DNA of 42,181 bases from Propylenella binzhouense (GTDB lineage Bacteria; Pseudomonadota; Alphaproteobacteria; Rhizobiales; Afifellaceae), in the NCBI RefSeq assembly GCF_009866965.1, contig NZ_SPKJ01000029.1, positions 1 through 42,181 of the forward strand. The letters are read 5' to 3'. The notes below the pieces were generated by a model. It was not told the DNA's origin, did not search any database, and worked only from the letters and a program-made list of their open reading frames with translations. A program made the position numbers and the translations under genes. How positions within the stretch are numbered: position 1 is the stretch's first letter; each line of letters starts with the position of its first letter. Positions 26,060 to 34,845 of this stretch are shown here, in pieces.

Positions 26060-26848
26060 CTATGCGTCCTGGACGGGGACGACGTAGTTGAGCGGCAGCC
26101 GTCCACCGTCGGCATAGACGGTCTGCCCGGTCACGTAGCTTGCATCGTCGGAGGCGAGGAAGGCGGCGACCCCGGCGATCTCGGCCGGCTCGCCGAGCCG
26201 TCCGAGCGGCGTGCGCGACAGCACCCGGCGGCGTGCATCCTTGTCCTGCATGGTCGCCGCCAGCATCTCGGTATTGATGGAGCCGGGGCCGATCGCATTG
26301 ACCCGGATGCCGTAGGGCGCGAGCGCCAGTGCCATCACCTTGGTGAGCTGGCTGACGCCGCCCTTCGAGACGGAGTAGGGCACCTGGTTGGGGATCGCGA
26401 AGACCGCGTTCACCGAACTCATGTTGATGATGCAGCCCGGCTCGCCGCCGTCCTCGATCTGCCGCACCATGCGCTTCGCGACGGCCTGCCCGGTCAGGAA
26501 CGCTCCCTTCACGTTCACCCGCAGCACGCGGTCGAAATCCTCCTCGGCGAGTTCGAGGAAATCGGCGCCGCAGAGGATGCCGGCATTGTTGACGAGCACG
26601 TCGATCGTCCCGAAGGCATCGACCGTCGCCGCCACGAGGTTGCGCACGCTCAGCCGATCGCCGACATCGCAGCTCACGAACCGGACGGCGCCGCGCTCGC
26701 CGAGCTGGGCCGCGGCATCCGAACCGGCATCTTCGTCGATGTCGGCGACGACGACCCTGGCACCGTCGTCGGCGAAGCGCCGCGCGATCGCGAATCCGAT
26801 CCCGCGTGCGCCGCCGGTTACGATCGCGACCTTGTTCTCGAGCGCCAT
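26060..26848 (-). CDS. SDR family oxidoreductase
   Basis: This 262-residue classical short-chain dehydrogenase has TGGARGIG at about 11-18 for NAD(P) binding, NNAG near 87-90, the catalytic Ser in INMSSVNAV and Tyr-Lys in PYSVSKGG. GPGSINTEML is also present. Such enzymes reduce or oxidise sugars, steroids or acyl carriers; the substrate is not assigned. It lies between propionyl-CoA synthetase and ruvC, all on the minus strand with short gaps, but a functional link to either is not evident. Confidence 0.9.
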   Translation of the reverse strand: MALENKVAIVTGGARGIGFAIARRFADDGARVVVADIDEDAGSDAAAQLGERGAVRFVSCDVGDRLSVRNLVAATVDAFGTIDVLVNNAGILCGADFLELAEEDFDRVLRVNVKGAFLTGQAVAKRMVRQIEDGGEPGCIINMSSVNAVFAIPNQVPYSVSKGGVSQLTKVMALALAPYGIRVNAIGPGSINTEMLAATMQDKDARRRVLSRTPLGRLGEPAEIAGVAAFLASDDASYVTGQTVYADGGRLPLNYVVPVQDA

Positions 26849-26902
26849 TATGAGCCCCCTCGTGACCTCGCGGCGGCACAGTGCCCAGCGCGGGCGGTCG
26901 GG

Positions 26903-28816
26903 TCAATCGTCGGGAGGGGACGGAGGCCGGCCATGCCGGCCCATCGTCTCGCGGATCTCGTCGAGGATCGCCGGGTCATCGATCGTCGGCGGTACCCGCA
27001 CCTTTTCGCCGTCCGCGATCTGGCGCATGGTGGCGCGCAGGATCTTGCCCGAGCGCGTCTTCGGCAGCCGGTCCACGACGAACACGGTCTTGAGTGCCGC
27101 GACCGGCCCGATCTCCGCGCGGACGCGACCCACGCATTCCCGCTCGATCTCCGCAGGATTCCGCGCCTTGCCGGATTTCAGCACCACGAATCCGCATGGG
27201 AGCTGGCCCTTCAGTTCATCGGCGATCCCGATCACCGCGCATTCCGCGACGTCGGGGTGCGAGGCGAGCACCTCCTCGATGGCACCCGTCGACAGCCGGT
27301 GCCCGGCGACATTGATGATGTCGTCCGTCCGCGCCATGACGAAGAGATAGCCGTCCTCGTCCCGGAACCCGGCATCCGCCGTCTTGTAGAATCCCGGAAA
27401 TTCGGAAAGGTAGCCGTCGCTGAAGCGTTGGTCGGCGTTCCAAAGCGTCGGCAGGCAGCCGGGCGGCAGCGGCAGCCTGACGGCGATGTTGCCGAGCGTG
27501 CCGGGCGCCACCGGCTCGCCGGCATCGCTCAGGACTTCCACGTCGTAGCCGGGCATCGCCACCGTGGGCGATCCGTATCTAACCGGCAGCATGCCGAGAC
27601 CGACAGGGTTCGCCGCAATCGCCCAGGCCGTCTCCGTCTGCCACCAGTGATCGACCACGGGCACGCCGAGGATTCTCTCCGCCCACTGGATGGTGTCGGG
27701 ATCGGCGCGCTCGCCGGCGAGGAACAGCGTCCGGAACCCCGACAGATCGTGGTTCCGGACATGAGTACCGCCGGGGTCCTCCTTCTTGATCGCGCGGAAG
27801 GCCGTCGGCGCCGTGAAGAGGGCGGCCACGCGGTGCTCGGCGATCACGCGCCAGAATGCCCCGGCGTCCGGCGTGCCGACCGGCTTTCCCTCGTAGAGCA
27901 CGGTGGTGCAGCCGTGGAGGAGGGGCGCATAGACGATGTAGGAATGGCCCACGACCCAGCCGACATCGGAGGCCGCCCAGAACACCTCCCCGGGATCGAC
28001 GGCGTAGATCGCCGCCATCGACCATTTCAGCGCCACCATGTGGCCGCCATTGTCGCGGACCACGCCCTTCGGCTGGCCGGTCGTGCCCGAGGTATAGAGG
28101 ATGTAGAGCGGGTCGGTCGCCTTCAGCGCCGCGCAGGGGACCGCGCGCCCCCGCGCCAGCGCGACCGCCTGCGCATAGTCGAGGTCGCGTCCGGGCAGGA
28201 GCTCGCAGCCATGTTCGGGCCGCTGCAGGATGAGGCAGCGTTCCGGCTTGTGGGCGGCGCGCGCGATCGCGCCGTCGAGGAGCGGCTTGTAGGGCACGAT
28301 CCGGCCCGGCTCGATGCCGCAGGAGGCCGATACGATCAGCTTCGGGCGGCAATCGTCGATGCGCGTCGCGAGCTCGTGCGCGGCAAACCCGCCGAACACC
28401 ACGGAATGGATCGCGCCGATGCGGGCGCAGGCGAGCATCGCCACGATCGCCTCGGGCACCATCGGCATGTAGAGGATTACCCGATCGCCCTTGCCGATCC
28501 CGTTGTCGAGGAGCACGGCGGCGAGGGCGCTCACTTCGCCGAGGAGGTCGCCATAGGTGATGGTCCGCACCGTGCCGGTAACGGGGCTGTCGTAGATGAT
28601 CGCGGCCTCGTCGGGCCGCCGGGCGGCATGCCGGTCGACGCAATTGTGACAGGTGTTGCATTCCGCCCCGGCAAACCAGCGCCCGTAGATCCCGAGATCC
28701 GGATCGAAGACCCTGTCCCACGGCCTGAACCAGTCGATCTCCCGCGCCGCCTCGACCCAGAAGGCTTCGGGATCGGCACGCCAGGCGGCATAGACCTCGT
28801 GATAACGGCTCGTCAT
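26903..28816 (-). CDS. prpE: Propionyl-CoA synthetase-like acyl-CoA ligase
   Basis: This 637-residue AMP-forming enzyme should activate propionate (or acetate) with ATP and CoA. The AMP-binding loop YTSGTTGQPKGVVRDNGGH is in the middle, and LPKTRSGKILR near the C-terminus holds the conserved acetylatable Lys. The N-terminal NTCHNCVDRH and the spacing of VVDHWWQTETAW are closer to PrpE than to acetyl-CoA synthetase. Substrate choice is inferred. It is divergent from the 6S RNA promoter. Confidence 0.85.
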   Translation of the reverse strand: MTSRYHEVYAAWRADPEAFWVEAAREIDWFRPWDRVFDPDLGIYGRWFAGAECNTCHNCVDRHAARRPDEAAIIYDSPVTGTVRTITYGDLLGEVSALAAVLLDNGIGKGDRVILYMPMVPEAIVAMLACARIGAIHSVVFGGFAAHELATRIDDCRPKLIVSASCGIEPGRIVPYKPLLDGAIARAAHKPERCLILQRPEHGCELLPGRDLDYAQAVALARGRAVPCAALKATDPLYILYTSGTTGQPKGVVRDNGGHMVALKWSMAAIYAVDPGEVFWAASDVGWVVGHSYIVYAPLLHGCTTVLYEGKPVGTPDAGAFWRVIAEHRVAALFTAPTAFRAIKKEDPGGTHVRNHDLSGFRTLFLAGERADPDTIQWAERILGVPVVDHWWQTETAWAIAANPVGLGMLPVRYGSPTVAMPGYDVEVLSDAGEPVAPGTLGNIAVRLPLPPGCLPTLWNADQRFSDGYLSEFPGFYKTADAGFRDEDGYLFVMARTDDIINVAGHRLSTGAIEEVLASHPDVAECAVIGIADELKGQLPCGFVVLKSGKARNPAEIERECVGRVRAEIGPVAALKTVFVVDRLPKTRSGKILRATMRQIADGEKVRVPPTIDDPAILDEIRETMGRHGRPPSPPDD

Positions 28817-28911
28817 GGCGTTCCTCCCGCCTCGGAGGAGCTAAGCGCCCCGATATTCCGAGTCCATCGGCAATTCGGCGCATCGGACGGGTGCGTATCC
28901 TCCGAAGCGAA

Positions 28912-28940
28912 TTGTCGAGAGGGCGAGGACGGCCTATATC
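28912..28940 (+). promoter_or_regulatory. Sigma-70-type promoter of 6S RNA
   Basis: TTGTCG (28912-28917), a 17-base spacer and TATATC (28935-28940) are well spaced and point towards the 6S RNA. Transcription should begin close to 28947. Confidence 0.65.
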
Positions 28941-28946
28941 TTGGCG

Positions 28947-29106
28947 GCGCGGCTGCGCGGTGCGTCAGGAGACGTATCCCCGGGGCCTTATCGATCCTGA
29001 AGGGAGCTGTCCCCGTCCTTGCCTGCGGGCTCGGACACACGGCGCCCACCTACGTTGTAGGTTTCCCGGGATCGAAACTCCAACGGCCGTGGCGGCTGCG
29101 CACTTC
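28947..29106 (+). ncRNA. ssrS: 6S RNA (regulator of RNA polymerase)
   Basis: 6S RNA mimics an open promoter and holds the housekeeping RNA polymerase in stationary phase. The stretch directly before 5-formyltetrahydrofolate cyclo-ligase, its usual position, contains alphaproteobacterial hallmarks. These are a closing stem (28960-28964 with 29099-29103), a CCCCGGGGCC followed by GAAGGGAGC on the 5' side, a small perfect hairpin ACCTAC-GTT-GTAGGT (29048-29062) on the 3' side of the central bubble, and CGATCC pairing with GGATCG. The ends are estimated from the promoter and the stem. The assignment rests on recall of family features and was not scored with a covariance model. Confidence 0.75.
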
Positions 29107-29136
29107 CCTCCGCCCGTCCTGCGACGACGAGACTGC

Positions 29137-29712
29137 ATGCACGGCGGAGCCGCCCTGAAGTCGGAGCTGCGACGAGGCGCCCTGGCGCGGCGCGCGGCGA
29201 TCACGCCGGACGAGCACCAGCGCTGGTCCTGGGCGGCCGTCGACCACATCCGGCCGCTCGTCGGCGAGGGCGAGGCGGTTGCGCTCTTCGCGCCGATGCG
29301 CGGCGAGATCGATCCGCTCGGGCTGATCGCGACGATCCGGGCACGGCGCGGGGAGGTGCTGATGCCGGCCGTGGTGGCGGGGACCCTGATCTTCCGCCGG
29401 TTCGACGGCGAGACGCTCGAGGCGGGACCGCTCGGCACGCGCCATCCCCCGGTCGCCGAGCCGGAACTCGTCCCGGGCCTGATCGTCGTTCCGCTCGCCG
29501 CGTTCGACCGGCGCGGCGGGCGGATCGGCTATGGCGGCGGCTATTACGACCGTGCGATCGAGCGGCTGAACGCCGGGGCGGCGCTGGTGCGCACGGTCGG
29601 CATCGGCTTTGCTTGCCAGGAAGTCGACAGCGTGCCGCTCGAGCCGCACGATGCGGTGCTCGATGCGGTGGCAACGGAGAAGGAACTGATCAGAGTGAAG
29701 GACCACGCGTGA
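29137..29712 (+). CDS. 5-formyltetrahydrofolate cyclo-ligase
   Basis: This 191-residue enzyme (YgfA/MTHFS family) converts 5-formyl-THF to 5,10-methenyl-THF with ATP, recycling the storage folate. The nucleotide and substrate motif RRGGRIGYGGGYYDR at about 124-138 is diagnostic, and ALFAPMRGEIDP is also family-like. The ATG at 29137 gives the normal N-terminus. It follows 6S RNA and overlaps the next gene by four bases (GTGA). In many relatives zapA stands upstream of 6S RNA; here zapA is at 6690. Confidence 0.92.
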   Translation: MHGGAALKSELRRGALARRAAITPDEHQRWSWAAVDHIRPLVGEGEAVALFAPMRGEIDPLGLIATIRARRGEVLMPAVVAGTLIFRRFDGETLEAGPLGTRHPPVAEPELVPGLIVVPLAAFDRRGGRIGYGGGYYDRAIERLNAGAALVRTVGIGFACQEVDSVPLEPHDAVLDAVATEKELIRVKDHA

Positions 29713-30536
29713 GGCTTCTCTTTCTGGGCGATGTCGTCGGCCGGACCGGCCGGACAGTCGTGCGCGACTATCTTCCCGGCCTGATCGAGCGGCACCGCTT
29801 CGATTTCGTGGTCGTCAACGGCGAGAATTCCGCGGGCGGGTTCGGGATCACGGAGGAGATCTTCCAGTCGCTGATCGATGCCGGGGCCGACTGCGTCACC
29901 ACCGGCAACCACGTCTGGGACCAGCGCGAGGCGCTCGTCTTCGCCGACCGGCACGAACGCTTCCTCCGCCCGATCAACTATCCGGCCGGCACGCCGGGGC
30001 GCGGCTCCAACCTCTATATCGCCCGCAACGGCGCGCGCGTGCTGGTCATCAACGTGATGGGCTCGGTCTTCATGCAGGACCTCGACGATCCGTTCGCGGC
30101 GGTGACGGCGGAGATCGGCGCCTGCTCCCTCGGGCACGGCTGCGACGCGGTGATCGTCGACATCCATGCCGAGGCGACCAGCGAGAAGCAGACCATGGGC
30201 CATTATCTCGACGGCAAGGCCTCGCTGGTGATCGGAACGCATACCCACGTGCCGACGGCGGACTATCGCGTGCTGCGGAACGGCACGGCCTTCATGACGG
30301 ATGTCGGCATGTGCGGCGACTACGATTCGATCATCGGGATGGAGAAGGACGAGCCGATCCGGCGGGCGACGACCAAGATCCCGCAGGCCCGCTTCGCGCC
30401 GGCGCTCGGCCCGGCGACGCTTTCCGGCCTCGCGGTCGACGTCGACGACGACACCGGCCTGGCGCGGCGGGTCTGGGCGGTGCGCATCGGGCCCCATCTG
30501 GAGCCGGCCGAGCCGGATTTCGAGGCGAGCCCGTGA
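29709..30536 (+). CDS. YmdB-type metallophosphoesterase (TIGR00282 family)
   Basis: This 275-residue calcineurin-like phosphoesterase starts at GTG 29709 (LLFLGDVVGRTGRTVV) within the preceding stop. The metal ligands appear in GDVVG, NGENSAGG, TGNHVWD and GTHTHVPTAD. Bacillus YmdB hydrolyses cyclic nucleotides and affects RNA turnover; the substrate in alphaproteobacteria is not known to me. The end overlaps the GFA-family gene by four bases, so the three genes from 29137 form a coupled unit. Confidence 0.9.
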   Translation: MRLLFLGDVVGRTGRTVVRDYLPGLIERHRFDFVVVNGENSAGGFGITEEIFQSLIDAGADCVTTGNHVWDQREALVFADRHERFLRPINYPAGTPGRGSNLYIARNGARVLVINVMGSVFMQDLDDPFAAVTAEIGACSLGHGCDAVIVDIHAEATSEKQTMGHYLDGKASLVIGTHTHVPTADYRVLRNGTAFMTDVGMCGDYDSIIGMEKDEPIRRATTKIPQARFAPALGPATLSGLAVDVDDDTGLARRVWAVRIGPHLEPAEPDFEASP

Positions 30537-30943
30537 AGCTGCCGCTCCACGGCCGCTGCTTCTGCGGCGCCGTCCTCGTCGAGGCGAAGGCGGAACCGTT
30601 CCAGGTGTCCTGGTGCCATTGCCGGGACTGCCGGCGCCAGACCGGAGCGCCCGCCGTGGTCTGGGCCGGCTTCCGCAGCGAGGACGTCCATGTCGCCGGG
30701 GCGCCGCGGCGGCGGCGCTCCTCGGAGCATATCGTGCGCGGCTTCTGCCCCGATTGCGGCACGCCCTTCAGCTACGAGGACGACCGCCTGGCCGGCGAGA
30801 TCTACATCCATACCGGCGTCTTCGACGAGGCCGACCAGCTCGTCCCGGACCGGCACGCCTACGTGACCTCGAAGCTCTTCTGGCTGCATCTCGAGGACGG
30901 GCTGGCGAAGTTCGAGACCACGACGCGCCGACGCCCGGGCTGA
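30533..30943 (+). CDS. GFA family zinc protein (Mss4-like fold)
   Basis: This 136-residue protein has the metal-binding cysteines of the glutathione-dependent formaldehyde-activating family: GRCFCGAV (CxC), WCHCRDCRR (CxCxxC) and FCPDCGTPF (CxxC). Family members bind zinc, and one catalyses glutathione-formaldehyde adduct formation, but most have no proven activity. The GTG start overlaps the preceding stop by four bases. It may be a late addition to the folate/YmdB unit; a formaldehyde link through C1-folate chemistry is only speculation. Confidence 0.88.
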   Translation: MKLPLHGRCFCGAVLVEAKAEPFQVSWCHCRDCRRQTGAPAVVWAGFRSEDVHVAGAPRRRRSSEHIVRGFCPDCGTPFSYEDDRLAGEIYIHTGVFDEADQLVPDRHAYVTSKLFWLHLEDGLAKFETTTRRRPG

Positions 30944-30953
30944 GCGCCGCCGC

Positions 30954-30982
30954 TGGACGGACGGCTGGCGCCCGCCTATAAG
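30954..30982 (+). promoter_or_regulatory. Sigma-70-type promoter of yebC
   Basis: TGGACG (30954-30959), 17 bases and TATAAG (30977-30982) precede the yebC start by about 40 bases. Confidence 0.5.
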
Positions 30983-31023
30983 CCGCGCAATCTCCGCAAG
31001 ACAAGAACCGACTGGGGCTGTCC

Positions 31024-31773
31024 ATGGCCGGACATTCGCAATTCAAGAACATCATGCACCGCAAGGGGAAGCAGGACGCCATCAAGTCCAAGCTCTTCTC
31101 CAAGCTGGCGCGCGAGATCACCGTCGCGGCGAAGGAGGGCGGACCGAGCGCGGACGGCAATCCGCGCCTCAGGCTCGCCATCCAGAACGCGCGCTCCGAA
31201 GGCATGCCGAAGGACAATATCGAGCGTGCGATCAACAAGGCCGCGGGCGGCGACGCCGAGGACTATTCGGAGATCCGCTACGAGGGCTACGGCCCGGGCG
31301 GGGTCGCCGTCATCGTGGAAGCCCTGACGGACAACCGAAACCGGACGGCCGGCGCCGTCCGCTCCTACTTCACCAAGAATGGCGGCGCGCTCGGGGAGAC
31401 CGGGTCGGTGTCCTTCATGTTCGACCGGGTCGGCGAGATCGTCTATCCGGCTTCCGCCGGCGATCCCGAGGCGGTTCTGGAGGCGGCGGTCGAGGCCGGC
31501 GCGGAGGACGTCGCCAGCGACGAGAACGGCCATGTCGTCACGACTGCCTTCGAGGACCTCGGGACCGTGGCAAAGGCGCTCGAGGAGGCGCTCGGCCCTG
31601 CCGATTCGGTGCGCACGGTCTGGAAGCCGCAGACGCTGACGCCGGTCGACGGAGAGAAGGCTGCGACGCTGATGAAGCTTCTCGCGACCCTCGACGACGA
31701 CGACGATGTTCAGAACGTCTATGCCAACTACGACATCGATGCCGAAACGCTGGAACAGCTGAGCGCCGCATGA
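31024..31773 (+). CDS. yebC: YebC/PmpR family regulatory protein
   Basis: This 249-residue protein begins [20 protein letters not shown], the YebC signature, and has the three-domain layout with an acidic C-terminal part. YebC proteins were described as transcription regulators and more recently as factors easing translation of proline-rich stretches; the TolA gene nearby would be a natural client, but that is inference. In many Rhizobiales yebC is followed by ruvC; here pal follows. Confidence 0.95.
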   Translation: MAGHSQFKNIMHRKGKQDAIKSKLFSKLAREITVAAKEGGPSADGNPRLRLAIQNARSEGMPKDNIERAINKAAGGDAEDYSEIRYEGYGPGGVAVIVEALTDNRNRTAGAVRSYFTKNGGALGETGSVSFMFDRVGEIVYPASAGDPEAVLEAAVEAGAEDVASDENGHVVTTAFEDLGTVAKALEEALGPADSVRTVWKPQTLTPVDGEKAATLMKLLATLDDDDDVQNVYANYDIDAETLEQLSAA

Positions 31774-31879
31774 TTGCCGCGGTTTGGCCCGAATCGGAGC
31801 CCAACGCGGAATGCTGCGCGTGCGGGCATTTCCCTCACACTCGCGGATGCCAACGATCGGCCAGGGCAGTTGACGACCG

Positions 31880-31900
31880 CTTAACCATCGCAGGGTTAAG
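31880..31900 (+). promoter_or_regulatory. Inverted repeat upstream of pal
   Basis: A perfect repeat, CTTAACC-N7-GGTTAAG, lies 34 bases before the pal start, with a TTGACG (31870-31875) beside it and a GAATC site (CcrM GANTC) at 31902-31906. It holds TTAACC half-sites like those of CtrA, but the spacing is not that of the CtrA consensus. It may be an operator for pal. Confidence 0.45.
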
Positions 31901-31934
31901 CGAATCCAAATTCCAGCGTAAGGAGTGTGCGGCG

Positions 31935-32447
31935 ATGCGTGTCGGCGTGTCCGTGCGGAAGGGTGTGGCGGCGGCGGCTCTGGCCGTGGCGGTATTGGGC
32001 GCAGGTTGCGCGAACCAGCAGAAGCTGCTCGGCCAGGATCTGGCCGGGATGGGTGCCGGCGGCGTCGGGGTGGCGCGTCCCGGCAGCGCGCAGGATTTCC
32101 AGGTGAACGTGGGCGACCGGGTGTTCTTCGACACCGACTCCTCCTCGTTGAACGGCCAGGCCCAGATGGTGCTTGCGAAGCAGGCGCAGTGGCTCAACCA
32201 GTACCGCCAGTATTCCTTCATCATCGAAGGCCATGCGGACGAGCGCGGCACCCGCGAATACAATCTCGCGCTCGGCGCGCGGCGCGCCGAGGCGGCCCGC
32301 GACTTCCTGACCTCGCGGGGTATCGATCCGCGGCGGATGCGCACGGTCTCCTACGGCAAGGAGCGCCCGGTGGCGGTCTGCAGCGACCCGTCCTGCTGGT
32401 CGCAGAACAGGCGCGCGGTCACGGTCCTTCAGGGCGCCGGAAGCTGA
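31935..32447 (+). CDS. pal: Peptidoglycan-associated lipoprotein Pal
   Basis: This 170-residue outer-membrane lipoprotein has an N-terminal signal with the lipobox VLGAGC, modified at Cys25, and a C-terminal OmpA domain that grips peptidoglycan. VFFDTDSSSL, EGHADERGTREYN and SYGKERPV are typical. AAGGAG lies nine bases before the ATG. Pal is the last partner of Tol, but here it follows yebC rather than tolB, with its own upstream region. Confidence 0.96.
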   Translation: MRVGVSVRKGVAAAALAVAVLGAGCANQQKLLGQDLAGMGAGGVGVARPGSAQDFQVNVGDRVFFDTDSSSLNGQAQMVLAKQAQWLNQYRQYSFIIEGHADERGTREYNLALGARRAEAARDFLTSRGIDPRRMRTVSYGKERPVAVCSDPSCWSQNRRAVTVLQGAGS

Positions 32448-32542
32448 TCGCGGCGCCGGATCGGACCGGCCGTCCGCGCCGGCGGTCGTAGTTTGGCCGA
32501 ATTGATGGTGCGGTGCTAAGAGAAACGGAGCACCGGAGACCG

Positions 32543-33496
32543 ATGATCATGCCCATGCGTCTGATCGCCGTTCCGCTCGTCCTGCTGGCGACCACCGCGC
32601 CGGCCTGGTCGCAGTCGGCTCAGGAGATCGGCCAGATGAAGCTCTACATCCAGCAGCTGGAGGACCGCGTCCGCCAGCTGACCGGTGACGTGGAGCGGCT
32701 GACCTACGAGCTGAACCAGGCCCGCGCGCAGGTGCCGCAGGAGCAGGGCGCGTCGCCGACGGCGCAGGGATGGCAGACCGGCGGCTACGGCCAGCCGGCC
32801 GGCCAGTTCGGCAACCCGCCGTCCGCCGGCCAGTTCGACAAGCCGCCGTCCGGCGGCGGGGCCTTGACCACCGGTTCGCTGCCGGTGCAGCCGGGAGCCG
32901 GCCCCGGGACCAATCCCGAGGCGAATTCGATCGCCCAGGACGACCCGCGGATCGCCGCGGACGGCGACGGCCTCGGCGGCACGGCGCCGCTCGACCTGTC
33001 GGCGCTCGCGAGCGGTGCGGCATCGGTGCCGCTGCCGCAATCGGACCGCTTGCTCGGCAGCCTGAGGCCTTCGGGCCAGGCGGCTCCCGCCCAGCTCGCC
33101 GCGCTCGGCAGCGGCACGCCGCGCGAGGAGTATGACGCGGCCTACGGCTACGTCCTCACGGGCGATTACGGGACCGCCGAAGCGAGGCTCTCCGCCTGGC
33201 TGGAGGCCTTCCCGAACGAGGCGCAGGCCCCGGACGCGCGGTTCTGGCTCGGCGAAAGCGAGTACCAGCAGGGCAAGTTCCGCGAGGCCGCGGGCGAGTT
33301 CCTGAACGTCTACAAGTCCTGGCCGCAGAGCCGGAAGGCGCCCGATTCGCTCGTGAAGCTCGGCATGTCGCTCGGCCAGCTCGGGGAGAAGGACGCCGCC
33401 TGCGCGACCCTCTCCGAAGTCGGCCGGCGCTATCCCGACGCGTCCTCGATCCTGAAGACGCGCGTCGATGAGCAGACCCGGGACCTCGGCTGCTGA
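32543..33496 (+). CDS. cpoB: Tol-Pal associated cell division coordinator CpoB
   Basis: CpoB (YbgF) links Tol activity to peptidoglycan synthesis during division. The product of about 317 residues has a signal peptide (to about 24), a coiled coil (LYIQQLEDRVRQLTGDVERL, about 35-54), a Gly/Pro/Gln-rich linker with short repeats and C-terminal TPR repeats. The ATG at 32543 has GGAGA close upstream; ATGs at 32549 and 32555 are equally possible. tilS begins within its end. Confidence 0.92.
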   Translation: MIMPMRLIAVPLVLLATTAPAWSQSAQEIGQMKLYIQQLEDRVRQLTGDVERLTYELNQARAQVPQEQGASPTAQGWQTGGYGQPAGQFGNPPSAGQFDKPPSGGGALTTGSLPVQPGAGPGTNPEANSIAQDDPRIAADGDGLGGTAPLDLSALASGAASVPLPQSDRLLGSLRPSGQAAPAQLAALGSGTPREEYDAAYGYVLTGDYGTAEARLSAWLEAFPNEAQAPDARFWLGESEYQQGKFREAAGEFLNVYKSWPQSRKAPDSLVKLGMSLGQLGEKDAACATLSEVGRRYPDASSILKTRVDEQTRDLGC

Positions 33497-34766
33497 GCCC
33501 CGCGGGGGGCTTCCCGCGCCGAGCCTTCTCTTCTCGGAACTTCGCGGCACAAGCGGCCTCGTGCTCGCCGTCTCCGGCGGGCCGGATTCGACCGCACTGA
33601 TGCTGCTCGTGTCCCGGTGGAACGAGCGGCCGCCCGTCCTGGTGGCGACCGTCGACCACGGACTGCGCCCGGAATCCGCCGCCGAGGCCGGGACCGTGGC
33701 GGCGAATGCCGCGCGGCTCGGGCTCTCCTGCCGCGTCCTCAGGCTCGGCCGGCTGCCGGCAGGCAACCGCCAGGCGGCGGCCCGGAGCGCCCGGTACCGG
33801 GCGCTCGCCGATCTCGCCCGCGAGGTCGATGCCGAAGCCATCGTCACGGCCCATCACAGGGAGGACCAGGCCGAGACCTTCCTGATGCGGATCGCGCGCG
33901 GCTCGGGCGTCTACGGTCTCGGCGCCATGCGGCCGATGGTGCGGACCGGCGACATTGCGATCGCCCGGCCGCTTCTCGGCGTGTCGCGATCGGCGCTTCA
34001 TCGGCTGGCGTCGGCGAGCGGACTGCCGCTCGCGGGCGATCCGTCCAACGAGGACGAGCGCTACGAGCGGGTGCGGATGCGGCGCCTGCAGCCGGCGCTC
34101 GACCGGCACGGCCTCGATGCGGAGCGGCTCGCAGGCACGGCTGATCGCCTGGCGCGCGCAGCCGACGCGCTCGACGCCTGCTGCGAACGGCTAGTCTTCG
34201 ACGCCTGCTCGATCTCGGAATGGGGGAGCGTCACCGGCCCCCTCGAGGCGCTGACGGAGGCGCACGAGGAGATCGCCGAACGGTCGCTTGCGCGCATGCT
34301 CGCCGCGGTGGCAGGCGCGGACTACACGCCGGAGCACGCGTCGATCGGATCCCTGCTCGGCGCGCTTGCGGCGGGTCCCGCCGGCGAGCGGGTCCGGCGG
34401 ACGCTCCACGGGGCGGTGGTCACGGCGTCCGGCGGCCTGTTCGAGATCCGCCGCGAATGGGGACGCGCAGGCCTGCCGACCATGCCGGCGCGGCCCGCCG
34501 AGACAATCGTCTGGGACGGGCGGTTCCGCATCTCCGTCCCGAACGCGGACGCGGTGCTCGAGATCGCGCCGATCGGCCTCGCCGCTCCGCTCCTTGCCTT
34601 CGAAGGCATGACAAGGGGCGCGGCGCGGACGCTGCCGGCCATCCTTCGCGACGGCCGTCTCGCCGCGTTGCCGGCCGGTCTGCGGCCGGTGCGGCCGGCG
34701 ATCCCGGTCGCGTCCTTCGAGGCGGCGTGCCTGGTGCGGGAACGGCTTCATCGCAGCACGGTATGA
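33468..34766 (+). CDS. tilS: tRNA(Ile)-lysidine synthase
   Basis: TilS attaches lysine to C34 of tRNA-Ile(CAU), changing its reading from AUG to AUA. The 432-residue product has the PP-loop SGGPDS at 36-41, then DHGLRPES and AHHREDQAETFLMRIARGSG. The start at 33468 overlaps cpoB by 29 bases, so a later start is conceivable but would approach the PP-loop. ftsH follows after 167 bases. Confidence 0.93.
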   Translation: MSRPGTSAAEPRGGLPAPSLLFSELRGTSGLVLAVSGGPDSTALMLLVSRWNERPPVLVATVDHGLRPESAAEAGTVAANAARLGLSCRVLRLGRLPAGNRQAAARSARYRALADLAREVDAEAIVTAHHREDQAETFLMRIARGSGVYGLGAMRPMVRTGDIAIARPLLGVSRSALHRLASASGLPLAGDPSNEDERYERVRMRRLQPALDRHGLDAERLAGTADRLARAADALDACCERLVFDACSISEWGSVTGPLEALTEAHEEIAERSLARMLAAVAGADYTPEHASIGSLLGALAAGPAGERVRRTLHGAVVTASGGLFEIRREWGRAGLPTMPARPAETIVWDGRFRISVPNADAVLEIAPIGLAAPLLAFEGMTRGAARTLPAILRDGRLAALPAGLRPVRPAIPVASFEAACLVRERLHRSTV

Positions 34767-34845
34767 GGGAGGCCCCTCGGCCCTGCGGGACAACCGCACC
34801 GGCCGCGTCTCTTCGCCGGATTCGAGCGCGCTGACCAGAACTCGC

